Below, piece by piece: positions 1 to 7,605 of a stretch of DNA of 18,826 nt. The position numbers and the translations under genes are program-made. The notes below the pieces were generated by a model. The model was not told the DNA's origin. It saw only the letters and a program-made list of their open reading frames with translations, and searched no databases. Source of the DNA: JBEKVE01 sp049514335 (GTDB lineage Bacteria > Actinomycetota > Acidimicrobiia > Acidimicrobiales > UBA8190); assembly GCA_049514335.1 (NCBI GenBank), contig JBEKVE010000043.1, positions 1-18,826 of the forward strand, given 5' to 3'. Within the stretch, counting starts at the first letter, position 1; every line of letters begins with the position of its first letter.

Positions 1-345
1 CGCGTCCATGCGCCAGCCACCGGTGTAGCGGTATCCCCACTTCGACCCGATGGTGATCGTGTCCGGTGCGACGGCCCGGGCCTCCAGCCACGAAGCCAGG
101 AACTCCTCTGCCCTGCCGTAGGAGCGGGCCGTGTCGATGTACCGCACCCCGGCGGCGAAGGCGGCGTCCAGCATGGTGTGGGTGCGTCGTTCCATGGTGG
201 CGACGGCACGATCGCGGCCGAGCTCCTCGGGGCGACCGAGGGTGATGTACGCCGGACGACCCAGGGCCGCCAGTCCCAGCCCGACGGGCGTGACGGGCAG
301 TCGGGTCGCCCCCAGGGTGAGGGGGGGAAGCGGCGCGACTGTCAG
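1..345 (-). CDS. Aldo/keto reductase, N-terminal part (runs off left edge)
   Basis: Only the first 115 codons are in the window; the C-terminal two thirds lie beyond position 1. The reading frame shows the start of an AKR (beta/alpha)8 barrel: a VGLGLAALGRPAY first-strand region, then YIDTARSYGRAEE with the catalytic Asp (about residue 71) and Tyr (about 76), then GSKWGY with the catalytic Lys (about 102). AKRs reduce aldehydes or ketones with NADPH. The substrate cannot be read from this fragment. No ATG, GTG or TTG exists in frame ahead of the conserved region. The best start is CTG at 345-343, which overlaps the TGA of the upstream small gene as CTGA, the geometry of translational coupling. 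The reductase identity is secure and the start codon is not. Confidence 0.85.
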   Translation of the reverse strand, partial: MTVAPLPPLTLGATRLPVTPVGLGLAALGRPAYITLGRPEELGRDRAVATMERRTHTMLDAAFAAGVRYIDTARSYGRAEEFLASWLEARAVAPDTITIGSKWGYRYTGGWRMDA

Positions 346-566
346 GGCGTGGCGTCCTGCGCCGGGTGCTCGACGACTGCCACCACCCTGGTCGCCATGA
401 AACGGGCCGTGCGCACGGGGCGGCCGGTGCGGGTCACCTCGACGACCTCGACCGTCCCACGCGAACTGCCGACTTCGACCCGTCGGCCGGCCCGGCTGGC
501 CACGATGTCGAAGCGCTGCACGCCGTCGCCCACGTCCACCACGACCTCGACGCGGTCACCTTTCAC
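342..566 (-). CDS. Small hypothetical protein, 74 aa
   Basis: I do not recognise this protein. It is short, basic and rich in alternating valines (VEVVVDVGDG, RRVEVGSS, GTVEVVEVT), which suggests a small all-beta fold. It has no signal peptide or membrane segment. The start is GTG at 566. No Shine-Dalgarno is visible, but a TAACAT hexamer ends 6 nt upstream, consistent with leaderless transcription. Its TGA overlaps the likely CTG start of the downstream aldo/keto reductase, so the two are probably co-expressed. A chance open frame remains possible because the region is GC-rich. The tight junction with the reductase is the main support for it being real. Confidence 0.55.
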   Translation of the reverse strand: MKGDRVEVVVDVGDGVQRFDIVASRAGRRVEVGSSRGTVEVVEVTRTGRPVRTARFMATRVVAVVEHPAQDATP

Positions 567-572
567 GCCGTC

Positions 573-578
573 ATGTTA
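573..578 (-). promoter_or_regulatory. Possible -10 (TAACAT) for the 74-aa gene
   Basis: On the minus strand TAACAT at 578-573 ends 6 nt before GTG 566. With no Shine-Dalgarno this suggests a leaderless start. No -35 is evident. Confidence 0.35.
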
Positions 579-648
579 CCGGGGTGGTCGTGCTGGGGAG
601 CCGGGCTCCGGTGCCGGATCACGGTCACGAGTACCGGCACCGGCACGG

Positions 649-1857
649 TCAGGACGGGGGCGGCACCAGCGCGTTGGCCTTGGCCACGCTGCCGAACCAG
701 TGGGCGCTGGGCTTGGGGCGGCGCTCGAAGGTGGTGCGGTCCACGGCGCACAGGCCGAGCGTCGGACCGAACCCGAGGTGCCACTCGAAGTTGTCGAGCA
801 GGCTCCAGACGAAGTAGCCGCGCACGTCGATGCCGTCGGCGATGCAGCGGTGCAGTCCCTGCAGCGCGGTGGAGATGAACTCGATGCGCTCGCCGTCGTC
901 CTCGGTGGCGAGACCGTTCTCGGTCACGATGACGGGGATCCCCGTGTACGCCGCAGCCCGGCGCACCGTGTACTCGACCACTTGGGGCCAGAACTGGTAG
1001 CCCATCTGGGTCAGGCGTGTGCCCGGCTCGGGCTCGATCGGCCCGGTGGGGCCGAGGACGGTGCGCTCGTAGCACTGCACGCCGATGAAGTCGTCCCCCT
1101 CGGTGGCGTCCAGGAAGGTGTTCTCGAGGATCTGTTCGGCGGCGTCGCGTGTCTGCTCCCCACCCTCTCCCGCCACCAGCTCCTCCATAGACAGGGTGAT
1201 CCCCACCGGAAAGGACCCCGGTCCCGAGCGCAGGGCGTCCACCGCCAGCCGGTGGGCGCGCACGAAGGCCTCGTTCACGGCGAAGTGACGGGCGTACTCG
1301 TCTTTCATTCCCGGCGGGTAGATGCCGACGGTGTAGCCGAGCACGGCCACTACGTTCGGCTCGTTGATGGTGCACGCCGTGCCGATGAGGTCACCGAAGT
1401 GCTCGGTGGCGCGTGCCACGTAGCGGGCGAACCGGTCGGGTGCGTCGGGCGCCTCCCATCCTCCCCGGGCGACCAACCACCGCGGCGTGGTGAAGTGGTG
1501 AAAGGTGACGACGGGGGAGACGCCGCGCTCGAGGAGGGCGGCGCACATACGCCGGTAATGGTCGAGCGCGGCCATGGACCACTCGCCCTCCTCGGGCTCG
1601 ATCCGGCTCCACTCGAGGGAGAACCGGTATGCCCCGAGGCCGAGATCGGCCACGATCCCGACGTCCTCGGGCCAGCGGTTGAAGGAGTCACAGGCGTCCC
1701 CGCTCGACTCGACGCAGCCCGACGCCGGGTCGTGCTCCCACTCCCACCAGTCGTTGTAGACGCTCCCGCCCTCGATCTGATGCGAGGACGTCGCCGTTCC
1801 CCACACGAAACCCGGGGGGAACACCAGGCGGTCAGCTGCGGAAGCCGGCTCGGTCAT
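649..1857 (-). CDS. Glycoside hydrolase family 1 beta-glycosidase
   Basis: This is a 402-aa protein of the GH1 family, retaining beta-glucosidases and beta-galactosidases with a TIM-barrel fold, presumably cytoplasmic because no signal peptide is visible. The N-terminal motif FPPGFVWGTATSSHQIEGG carries the glycone-binding Gln27. His121 sits in TFHHFTTPRWL. TINEPN holds the acid/base Glu166, and VTENGLAT holds the nucleophile Glu313. WSLLDNFEW near residue 351-359 is the usual C-terminal sugar-binding motif. All catalytic residues are present. The protein is somewhat shorter than typical 440-480-aa relatives. The start is ATG at 1857, followed at once by the conserved N-terminus; TACGTT ends 8 nt upstream and no Shine-Dalgarno is seen. 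The exact substrate cannot be set from sequence. Confidence 0.95.
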   Translation of the reverse strand: MTEPASAADRLVFPPGFVWGTATSSHQIEGGSVYNDWWEWEHDPASGCVESSGDACDSFNRWPEDVGIVADLGLGAYRFSLEWSRIEPEEGEWSMAALDHYRRMCAALLERGVSPVVTFHHFTTPRWLVARGGWEAPDAPDRFARYVARATEHFGDLIGTACTINEPNVVAVLGYTVGIYPPGMKDEYARHFAVNEAFVRAHRLAVDALRSGPGSFPVGITLSMEELVAGEGGEQTRDAAEQILENTFLDATEGDDFIGVQCYERTVLGPTGPIEPEPGTRLTQMGYQFWPQVVEYTVRRAAAYTGIPVIVTENGLATEDDGERIEFISTALQGLHRCIADGIDVRGYFVWSLLDNFEWHLGFGPTLGLCAVDRTTFERRPKPSAHWFGSVAKANALVPPPS

Positions 1858-1865
1858 GGCACGGC

Positions 1866-1871
1866 AACGTA
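1866..1871 (-). promoter_or_regulatory. Possible -10 (TACGTT) for the GH1 gene
   Basis: On the minus strand TACGTT at 1871-1866 ends 8 nt before ATG 1857, and no Shine-Dalgarno is visible in the 44-bp gap. This is the same spacing as ahead of the ThuA-like gene. Confidence 0.35.
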
Positions 1872-1901
1872 GCCGGGAGGGAGGCGTCGGCGCCGGTGTG
1901 G

Positions 1902-2786
1902 TTACGAAGGCCGCAGCGCCGTGGCCCGTCGCGCCAGGGCCGGGTCGGTCAGGAACGACGCGACGTCGTCGAAGGCGTCGGTCGGGCCCTCCCAGCGCAG
2001 GTCGGCCACTGAGGGCAACAGCGTCCGGTCGATACGCAAGGTGGCCAGGACGCGAAACAACAACGCCTGCTCTTTGTCCGCGGCCAAACGCTCGGCCAGC
2101 CGGGGCGCCGATCGCACCGCCTTGCGGACCGCCTCGTTCCACGCCGAGGCGTCGGGTGGGATGGACTCGAGGTGCCCGTAATGGCCGAGGACCGTGGACG
2201 CCGACTGCTTCCCCCACCCCGCAAGACCGGGGAACCCATCGGCGCTGTCGCCGACGAGCGCCAGCCAGTCGGGGATCGAACCGGGGTCGACCCCGTACTT
2301 GGCCCGGACGCCCTCCTCGTCGGTGACGACGTCTTTGCGCCGGTCGAGCTGGACGACCCGGGTCCCACGCACGCACTGGGCCAGGTCCTTGTCGGGCGTG
2401 CACACGAAGACCCGCTCCACGGCCGCGTCGTCGGCCGCCACGGCGGCGGCGGACGCCAGGGCGTCGTCGGCTTCGAGCTCGACCATGGGCCACACCGTCA
2501 CCCCCAGTGCGGCCAGTGCCGTCTCGAGCAGCGGGAACTGGGCCATGAGTGCCTCGGGAACCCCGCCGCCGGTCTTGTAGCCGGGCCACATGTCGTTGCG
2601 GAAAGATTCGATGACGTGGTCGGTGGCCACGCCCACGTGGGTGGCCCCGTCGGCGAGCATCGACAGCACCGACGCCACCACGCCGCGCACCGCGGCGATG
2701 TCTCCGCCCCCGGCACTCTCACGCGGTGGCGCTCCGAAGTAGTGACGGAACAACTCGTAGGTGCCGTCGACCAGATGGACCTGCAC
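1902..2786 (-). CDS. Stand-alone 5'-3' exonuclease / flap endonuclease
   Basis: This 294-aa protein corresponds to the N-terminal 5'-nuclease domain of DNA polymerase I without the polymerase part. Such enzymes remove RNA primers or cut 5' flaps using two metal ions. Metal-ligand motifs are in order: LVDG (Asp7), ATD (Asp56), ELEADD (103-108), TPDKD (130-134) and LVGDSADGFPG (178-187). The last leads into the helix-hairpin-helix GLAGWGKQSAS, which binds DNA. The start is GTG at 2786 with GGAAGGAG four bases upstream. Its stop lies 44 bp before the GH1 start. It resembles the ExoIX/Xni-type or actinobacterial extra 5'-3' exonucleases, but I would not give a symbol. Confidence 0.93.
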   Translation of the reverse strand: MQVHLVDGTYELFRHYFGAPPRESAGGGDIAAVRGVVASVLSMLADGATHVGVATDHVIESFRNDMWPGYKTGGGVPEALMAQFPLLETALAALGVTVWPMVELEADDALASAAAVAADDAAVERVFVCTPDKDLAQCVRGTRVVQLDRRKDVVTDEEGVRAKYGVDPGSIPDWLALVGDSADGFPGLAGWGKQSASTVLGHYGHLESIPPDASAWNEAVRKAVRSAPRLAERLAADKEQALLFRVLATLRIDRTLLPSVADLRWEGPTDAFDDVASFLTDPALARRATALRPS

Positions 2787-2789
2787 GTG

Positions 2790-2867
2790 ACTCCTTCCGA
2801 ACTCCTTCCGGCTTCGCGCCCCTCCGGCCTCCTGGGCTTGGGGCCTTCCGGGCTTGCGACCTTCCGG
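2790..2867 (-). repeat. Degenerate repeats in spacer, with duplicated Shine-Dalgarno
   Basis: The 94-bp spacer between the lipoprotein gene and the exonuclease gene holds several copies of a CCGGAAGG-type motif (minus strand). An 11-bp unit is exactly duplicated apart from its last base (plus-strand 2790-2800 and 2801-2811), so two GGAAGGAG ribosome-binding sequences lie at 2791-2798 and 2802-2809. Further CCGGAAGG copies lie at about 2844-2851 and 2860-2867, separated by similar GCGAAGCC or GCAAGCCC segments. The near copy, 4 nt from GTG 2786, is the functional Shine-Dalgarno by spacing. Confidence 0.6.
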
Positions 2868-2880
2868 ATCGAACCCGCCC

Positions 2881-4365
2881 TCAGCCCGCCGACGCGCCGG
2901 CGCCGGAATACCAGGCGAACATCGAGGGCCAGGCGACCTGACCGTAGTAACCGCTCGGTGCCGCAGTCGAGTAGAGCGGACCGGCCACCCGCGCCGGCGC
3001 CGACGAGCTCGAGGGCTCCCACCACAGTGCGTCGTCGCGCACGAGGAGGAGGCCCGTTCCGGCGTCGTTCCACACCACGTCGACGACGCCGCTCCCCGCC
3101 GCGGACAGCGACGTGGGGCCCTGCGAGCCCGACAGGTCGAGCCGGTTGGTGGCGTCCCATTGCGCCATCCACCCGGGACTGAAGTCGGCTGGCCCGTCCT
3201 TTGCGAACGGACCGCTGGCCGAGGCCACGATGTACGAGAGCTGTCGCGACGACGCCCACGCCGGGGACAGGGTCACGGTCCCCCCGGAACGGGTGACGGG
3301 CGTACACACCGCGGTGGCCAGGCCGCACGTCTCGACGTTCTTTCCTCCGCCCCAGACGAAGCGGTCCCCGCCCGCCACCACCGCCACCGTGTCCCCGGTG
3401 GGGCTCGGCACCACCCAGGAGGTGTTCACCAAGGTGGTGGCGAGCGCCCGGGGCGACGCGCCGCGCCCCTGGCTGTAGAGCGTGAGCCCGTCGGAGGCGA
3501 CCGACGACGACGAGCCGACGTCCAGCCAGAAGAGGATGCCGCCGCCGTCGGGCCACCAGCCGTCGAGGTCGATGCTGTTGCCCGTGGTGGCGTACCAGGT
3601 GACCGCCGGGCCCCCGGACACGGGGATCACCTGGAGCTGCGCTGTCGGGGCCGGGCCGCCGGGGGTGGGGTTGGTGCCGGCCACGATGGCGAAATGGGTG
3701 GCATCGGGTGACCATGCGAAGCCGCCCGCCTCGACGCTCAGCCCGGGAACGGCCGTCGCGGCGTGCCCGGGGACGTCGGTCCACAGCGACTGTGACAGGG
3801 CGTCGAAGGTGAGCGTCTCGAAGGCGAGCAGGGGTGGTCCCACCGGGGCCCAGGCGAATTGGCCGATGTCCATGGGGGCGACCTGGTGGGCGGTGGTGTC
3901 GCCTGCGTGGACGAGCCACAGGGTGTCGTCGGCGGGCTCGTCCTGGTCGGGCAGACCTTCGGGGAGCTGGGTGGGCGCCACGTCGTAGGCGAACGCCAGC
4001 CACTGCCCGTCCCCCGACCACGTCGGGTCGTCGTAGGCGCCGCCGCTCGGCCCGACGATCCTGGTGAGGACACCGTTGTCGTCGAGCACGTAGAGCTGGT
4101 TGTCGGACACGAAGGCGAGCGCCCCGTGGCCTCGCCAGGCGAGACCGTCCGCTTCCAGGCGGCCGGGGGCGGGGGGCGCCGGTGGCGTCGCCACCGTCGT
4201 GCCGGTAGACGCCGCCGCCCGCGCCGACTGCGCCGCCGAGCCCGCACCGCCTGTCGCGGTGGGGACCGTCGTCGAACGCGGTGCATGCGCCGTTCGTGGG
4301 GTGGTGCACGCCGCCAGTACGACAGCCGCCACCATGAGCAGGGCGACGGTGGCACCACGGCGCAT
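2881..4365 (-). CDS. Lipoprotein with predicted TolB/PD40-like beta-propeller
   Basis: This 494-aa protein has a lipoprotein signal: MRRGATVALLMVAAVVLAAC with a lipobox LAAC and Cys20 as the lipidated residue. A low-complexity Ser/Thr/Ala/Pro linker runs to about residue 70. The rest contains blade-like repeats typical of WD40-like/PD40 propellers, such as WSGDGQWLAFAYD (116), WSPDATHFAIVAG (218) and WWPDGGGILFWL (270), and further ones to the C-terminus. It is therefore expected on the outer face of the membrane as a binding or sensing scaffold. No catalytic motif is seen. The start, ATG at 4365, lies 17 bp after the acetyltransferase stop, so the two are probably one transcript. The fold is inferred from the repeats; ligand and role are unknown. 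Confidence 0.85.
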   Translation of the reverse strand: MRRGATVALLMVAAVVLAACTTPRTAHAPRSTTVPTATGGAGSAAQSARAAASTGTTVATPPAPPAPGRLEADGLAWRGHGALAFVSDNQLYVLDDNGVLTRIVGPSGGAYDDPTWSGDGQWLAFAYDVAPTQLPEGLPDQDEPADDTLWLVHAGDTTAHQVAPMDIGQFAWAPVGPPLLAFETLTFDALSQSLWTDVPGHAATAVPGLSVEAGGFAWSPDATHFAIVAGTNPTPGGPAPTAQLQVIPVSGGPAVTWYATTGNSIDLDGWWPDGGGILFWLDVGSSSSVASDGLTLYSQGRGASPRALATTLVNTSWVVPSPTGDTVAVVAGGDRFVWGGGKNVETCGLATAVCTPVTRSGGTVTLSPAWASSRQLSYIVASASGPFAKDGPADFSPGWMAQWDATNRLDLSGSQGPTSLSAAGSGVVDVVWNDAGTGLLLVRDDALWWEPSSSSAPARVAGPLYSTAAPSGYYGQVAWPSMFAWYSGAGASAG

Positions 4366-4382
4366 GCGGCGCGGTCCGTTTC

Positions 4383-4988
4383 CTAGCGGGGGTCGCGGCG
4401 CATGTACCACGTCCGCACGCCCAGGACGGTGTCGTTGCCCGCCACCTCGAAGCCGAGGCCAATGTAGAAGCGCACGTTCCGCTCCTTGTCCGTCTCGAGC
4501 CACGCCAGCCTGCCGTGCTGGTCGAGGTCGGCGCACAGGGTCCGCATGACGGCCCCGCCCAGACCACGCCCCTGGTACCCGGGCTCGACCCCGACCGGAC
4601 CGACGTGCCAGTGCTCCTCGCCGGGATCGGCGGCTGCCCACTGCTTCCAGAAGAGATGGGCCCGGGCGGGGTCGCCCACCTCCGGCTCCGCTGCCGGCGG
4701 TGCGCCAGGCGGGCTGTCGTCCATGAAGGCCCCGATGCAACCGCCCGGAGGGGCGACCCCGGCAGTGGCCACGATGCATCCCCCGGCGACGGCGGCCCAT
4801 TGGGGCGAGGGGAGCAGGTCGAAGAACAGCGCCAGCTCGCGGTGCAGCCCCACCAGGCCGTCGAGGGGGTCGGGGCCGTAGATGGCGGCGGTGGTGGGGG
4901 AGTCGGCCAGCGCCCGGCAGGCCACGCCGGCGGCGAGGTGGTGCTCGTCGCGGCGCATGGGGCGCACCTCGGTCGTCATGACCCCCAT
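4383..4988 (-). CDS. GNAT family N-acetyltransferase
   Basis: This 201-aa protein has the GNAT fold, which transfers an acyl group from acetyl-CoA to an amine. The acetyl-CoA pyrophosphate loop is plain: VGPVGVEPGYQGRGLGGAVM, with QGRGLG at 139-144. The C-terminal motif LETDKERNVRFYIGLGFEV (about 164-182) is also typical. The N-terminal half is long and resembles GNAT members annotated simply as acetyltransferases, so the substrate is unknown. Two starts are possible: ATG at 4988 and ATG at 4979. I give the longer. The gene is divergent from the acyl-CoA ligase gene across an 80-bp gap and leads into the lipoprotein gene. Confidence 0.92.
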   Translation of the reverse strand: MGVMTTEVRPMRRDEHHLAAGVACRALADSPTTAAIYGPDPLDGLVGLHRELALFFDLLPSPQWAAVAGGCIVATAGVAPPGGCIGAFMDDSPPGAPPAAEPEVGDPARAHLFWKQWAAADPGEEHWHVGPVGVEPGYQGRGLGGAVMRTLCADLDQHGRLAWLETDKERNVRFYIGLGFEVAGNDTVLGVRTWYMRRDPR

Positions 4989-5068
4989 CTTGGCCGGGAC
5001 GGACGGGGCCGCCGCAGTGGGGTGGTCGAGCCGGGTGCAACGGTCCGTGCTGTTACCATCACGCCGCT
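4989..5068. promoter_or_regulatory. Divergent intergenic region with TACCAT -10 for the ligase operon
   Basis: This 80-bp gap separates the divergent acetyltransferase and acyl-CoA ligase genes. On the plus strand TACCAT at 5054-5059 fits a TANNNT -10 element. Only 9 nt separate it from ATG 5069 and no Shine-Dalgarno is visible, which predicts a leaderless or nearly leaderless mRNA for the whole metabolic run. No convincing -35 was seen and no clear element for the minus-strand gene. Confidence 0.5.
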
Positions 5069-6694
5069 ATGACGGTGCGTCAGATCGGTGGGGAGCACTC
5101 CACCGTGGTGGACGTGCTGCGGGCCGCGGCACAGGTCAATGCGCAGGTCGAGGCGTACGTCGAACCGGCCGACGCGGGCTCCGGGGGGATCGTGGCGCCC
5201 GGTCCCGACGGCCGGCGCCGCCTCACCTTCGGAGCGTGGGACGCAGCCGCCGACGGCGTGGCGGCGCTCTTCGCCTCCTACGGGGTCGGTCGCGGGGACG
5301 TGGTGTGCCTGCTGCTCCCGTCGTCCATCGATTTCGCCGTGTGCTACCAGGCGGCGGCGCGGCTGGGGGCGATCACCACTGGCGTGAACCTCCGCCTCGG
5401 GCCGGCCGAGCAGGCCTCGATCACGACGCGCCTGCGTCCGGTGGTCACCGTGGTCGACAGCGACAGCGACAGCGACAGCGACAGCGCTGGCGCGGCCGGG
5501 CCGCCGAATGCCGGCCGGACCGTGGCGCGCGCCGAGCTCGCCGGCGTGGCCGGCCGGAGCGCTCCCCGATTGCCCGTCCTGGAGGCCGGCGACCCGGTGG
5601 CGGTGGTGTGGACGAGCGGGTCGACGGGCGTGCCCAAGGGGGCGGTGTTCGACCACGACAACCTGCGGGCCGTGGCCGCCGGGACCGACGTCCTGTCGAA
5701 GCCGGGTGACCGAAGGTTGTCGCCGTTGCCGTTCGCCCATGTTGGCTACATGACCCGCGCCTGGGACGAGATCGCCCACGGTGTGACCACGGTGATCACC
5801 CCCCAGCCGTGGTCGGCGGCCGCGGCCATCGAGCTCATGGTGGGCGAAGGCGTGACCGTGGGGCAGGGGGTACCGACCCAGTGGGCGCTCGTGCTCGCCC
5901 ACCCCGACCTCGAGGGCGCCGACATGTCGCACCTGCGCATCGTGGGAACCGGTGCCGCCCGGGTCCCCCCCGAGCTCGTCCGGGCGCTCCGGGCGCGTTT
6001 CGGTTGTCCCGTGGTGGTGCGCTACACCTCCACCGAGTCCTCGCTCGGCACGGGAACGACCCCGGACGACCCCGATGACGTAGTGGCCACGACGGTGGGC
6101 CGGCCCGTGCCCGGCGTGGACCTGGCGCTCGTCGACGAGGCGGGGGAACGGGTTCGCGCTGGTGACGTGGGCCGCGTCCGGTTGCGGTCGGGGGCGGTGA
6201 TGCGGGGGTACGTGGCCGACACGGCCGGTGCGGCGCTGATCGACACTGCAGCGAGCGCGGCGGTGCTCGACGACGAGGGGTGGATCACCACCGGTGACCT
6301 GGGCGTGCTCGGCCACGACGGCAACCTCCGGCTGGTGGGCCGGGTGTCGGAGATGTACATCCGGGGTGGCTACAACGTCTTCCCGGCCGAGGTGGCCGGT
6401 GTGCTCGGGGATGTGCCCGGCGTCGCCGCCGTGGCCGTGGTGGGCGTGCCCGACCCCGTGCTGGGAGAGATCGGGGTCGCCTTCGTCGTTCCCGTCCCCG
6501 GGGTCCCGCCACCGCGCCTCGACGACCTGCGCGCCGCCTGCCGGGAGCGGCTGGCGGACTACAAGGCGCCCGACCGGTTGCATCTCCTCGACGAACTCCC
6601 CGTGACACACATGGCCAAGATCGACACGCGCGCCCTGGCGGCGCGTGCCGCCCGACTCGAGGCACGACCAGTGAAGGAGCAGGTGAGCACATGA
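5069..6694 (+). CDS. AMP-dependent acyl-CoA synthetase/ligase (ANL superfamily)
   Basis: This 541-aa enzyme would activate a carboxylic acid with ATP through an acyl-adenylate to its CoA thioester. Landmarks in order: P-loop WTSGSTGVPKG (181-191), YTSTES (319-324, A5-like adenine motif), GWITTGD (404-410), VGRVSEMYIRGGYNVFPAEV (423-442, hinge and A8) and the catalytic Lys517 in MAKID near the C-terminus. Its length is normal for the family. The motif style (SEMYIRGGYNVFPAE) is that of FadD-like and aromatic/cyclic acid ligases, but the substrate is not determined. Residues 130-139 are an Asp-Ser repeat encoded by five GACAGC units. Its TGA overlaps the ATG of the next gene (ATGA), so the two are translationally coupled. 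Confidence 0.95.
   Translation: MTVRQIGGEHSTVVDVLRAAAQVNAQVEAYVEPADAGSGGIVAPGPDGRRRLTFGAWDAAADGVAALFASYGVGRGDVVCLLLPSSIDFAVCYQAAARLGAITTGVNLRLGPAEQASITTRLRPVVTVVDSDSDSDSDSAGAAGPPNAGRTVARAELAGVAGRSAPRLPVLEAGDPVAVVWTSGSTGVPKGAVFDHDNLRAVAAGTDVLSKPGDRRLSPLPFAHVGYMTRAWDEIAHGVTTVITPQPWSAAAAIELMVGEGVTVGQGVPTQWALVLAHPDLEGADMSHLRIVGTGAARVPPELVRALRARFGCPVVVRYTSTESSLGTGTTPDDPDDVVATTVGRPVPGVDLALVDEAGERVRAGDVGRVRLRSGAVMRGYVADTAGAALIDTAASAAVLDDEGWITTGDLGVLGHDGNLRLVGRVSEMYIRGGYNVFPAEVAGVLGDVPGVAAVAVVGVPDPVLGEIGVAFVVPVPGVPPPRLDDLRAACRERLADYKAPDRLHLLDELPVTHMAKIDTRALAARAARLEARPVKEQVST
5456..5485 (+). repeat. Hexanucleotide microsatellite (GACAGC)x5 inside the ligase gene
   Basis: Five perfect tandem copies of GACAGC encode (Asp-Ser)5 between the N-terminal subdomain strand VVTVV and the loop before VARAELAG. 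Because the unit is six bases, gain or loss of copies keeps the frame and would only lengthen or shorten a surface loop. Confidence 0.95.
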
Positions 6695-7605
6695 CGCACA
6701 GCGACGAGCAGACCTCGGCCGGGGCCGCGGCCACCGGTGATGGCGAGCGCCCGGCGCGGCCTCCGCGCCAGCACCCCATCGTGGCCGGCGCCGAACCCGT
6801 CAAGCTGGGTTCGATGCTGGTCACCCTGGTGGAGCCGAGACGTGGCCACGAGGTCGCATACAACCGCTGGTACGAGCGCGACCACTTCTACTCGGGATGC
6901 ATGATCGGGCCCTACAACTTCGCCGGCAAGCGTTTCGTGGCCACCGCCGATCTGAAGGCGATGCGCGATCCCGATCCCTCCGAGGTAACCGGTGAGCCCG
7001 GGCGGGGAAGTTACCTGTCGGTCTACTGGGTCCTCGACGGCTACCACGACACCTGGAACCGCTGGGCCGTCGACCAGGTGAAGGCACTGCACAAGGCGGG
7101 GCGCATGTTCAACGAGCGCGACCACGTGCACACCCTGCTGTACCGCTACGCCTGGGAGCGGGCCCGCGAGGCCGACGGCCTGCCGGCCGAGCTCGCTCTC
7201 GACCATCCCTCGGCCGGGTTGGTGATGGTGCTCACCGACCGCGCCGAGGATGTCGACGCCGACACCTACGCCACATGGCTCCGCGACGAGCATCTGCCGG
7301 CCCTGTTGCCGGGGACGCCGGCGCGCCTGGTGGTGGCGGCCGATCCCCTGCCGCTGCTCATCGACGCGCCGGGGGACGTCCCCCGGTCGGAGTCAGACGA
7401 CCGGCGCCAGCTCACGCTGTGGTTCCTCGACACCGCCCCGGGCGAGGCCTGGGAAGCGGTCGTGGCCGCCCATCGGCGTGCCGTGGAGTCGACCGGCCAC
7501 GGGCGGGTCGTCGCCGCGCTCCCGTTCATCCCCACCATCCCCGGCACCGACACGTACACCGATCAGCTGTGGGCCGACGGCACCGGCGCCCGGAGCGCGT
7601 CATGA
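6691..7605 (+). CDS. Tandem ferredoxin-like (dimeric alpha/beta barrel) protein, unknown function
   Basis: I do not recognise a named family. The 304-aa protein appears to hold two ferredoxin-like (alpha/beta barrel, EthD/NIPSNAP-like) domains. The first begins LGSMLVTLVEPRRGHEVAYNRWYERDHFYSG (39-69) and the second GLVMVLTDRAEDVDADTYATWLRDEHLPALL (176-206). Both have the family pattern of a beta strand, then a helix with Y..WY/L..DH/EH, where the histidine is often functional. Residues 1-35 look disordered and there is no signal peptide. It starts at the ATGA overlap with the ligase stop and ends in another ATGA overlap with the SDR gene, so its role is tied to theirs. A small isomerase or cyclase, or a monooxygenase-type partner, is possible but not shown. 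Confidence 0.85.
   Translation: MTHSDEQTSAGAAATGDGERPARPPRQHPIVAGAEPVKLGSMLVTLVEPRRGHEVAYNRWYERDHFYSGCMIGPYNFAGKRFVATADLKAMRDPDPSEVTGEPGRGSYLSVYWVLDGYHDTWNRWAVDQVKALHKAGRMFNERDHVHTLLYRYAWERAREADGLPAELALDHPSAGLVMVLTDRAEDVDADTYATWLRDEHLPALLPGTPARLVVAADPLPLLIDAPGDVPRSESDDRRQLTLWFLDTAPGEAWEAVVAAHRRAVESTGHGRVVAALPFIPTIPGTDTYTDQLWADGTGARSAS

Noticed and set aside
563..574. Three-codon upstream ORF (ATG ACG GCG TGA) overlapping the GTG of the 74-aa gene
   Set aside because: Its ATG overlaps the TAACAT hexamer, so under the leaderless model it is not transcribed. Nothing else supports translation.
178..1872. Long plus-strand open frame opposite the GH1 gene
   Set aside because: Its translation is Arg/Gly/Pro-rich without recognisable domains, while the opposite strand encodes a complete GH1 enzyme. 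It is a GC-rich antisense shadow.
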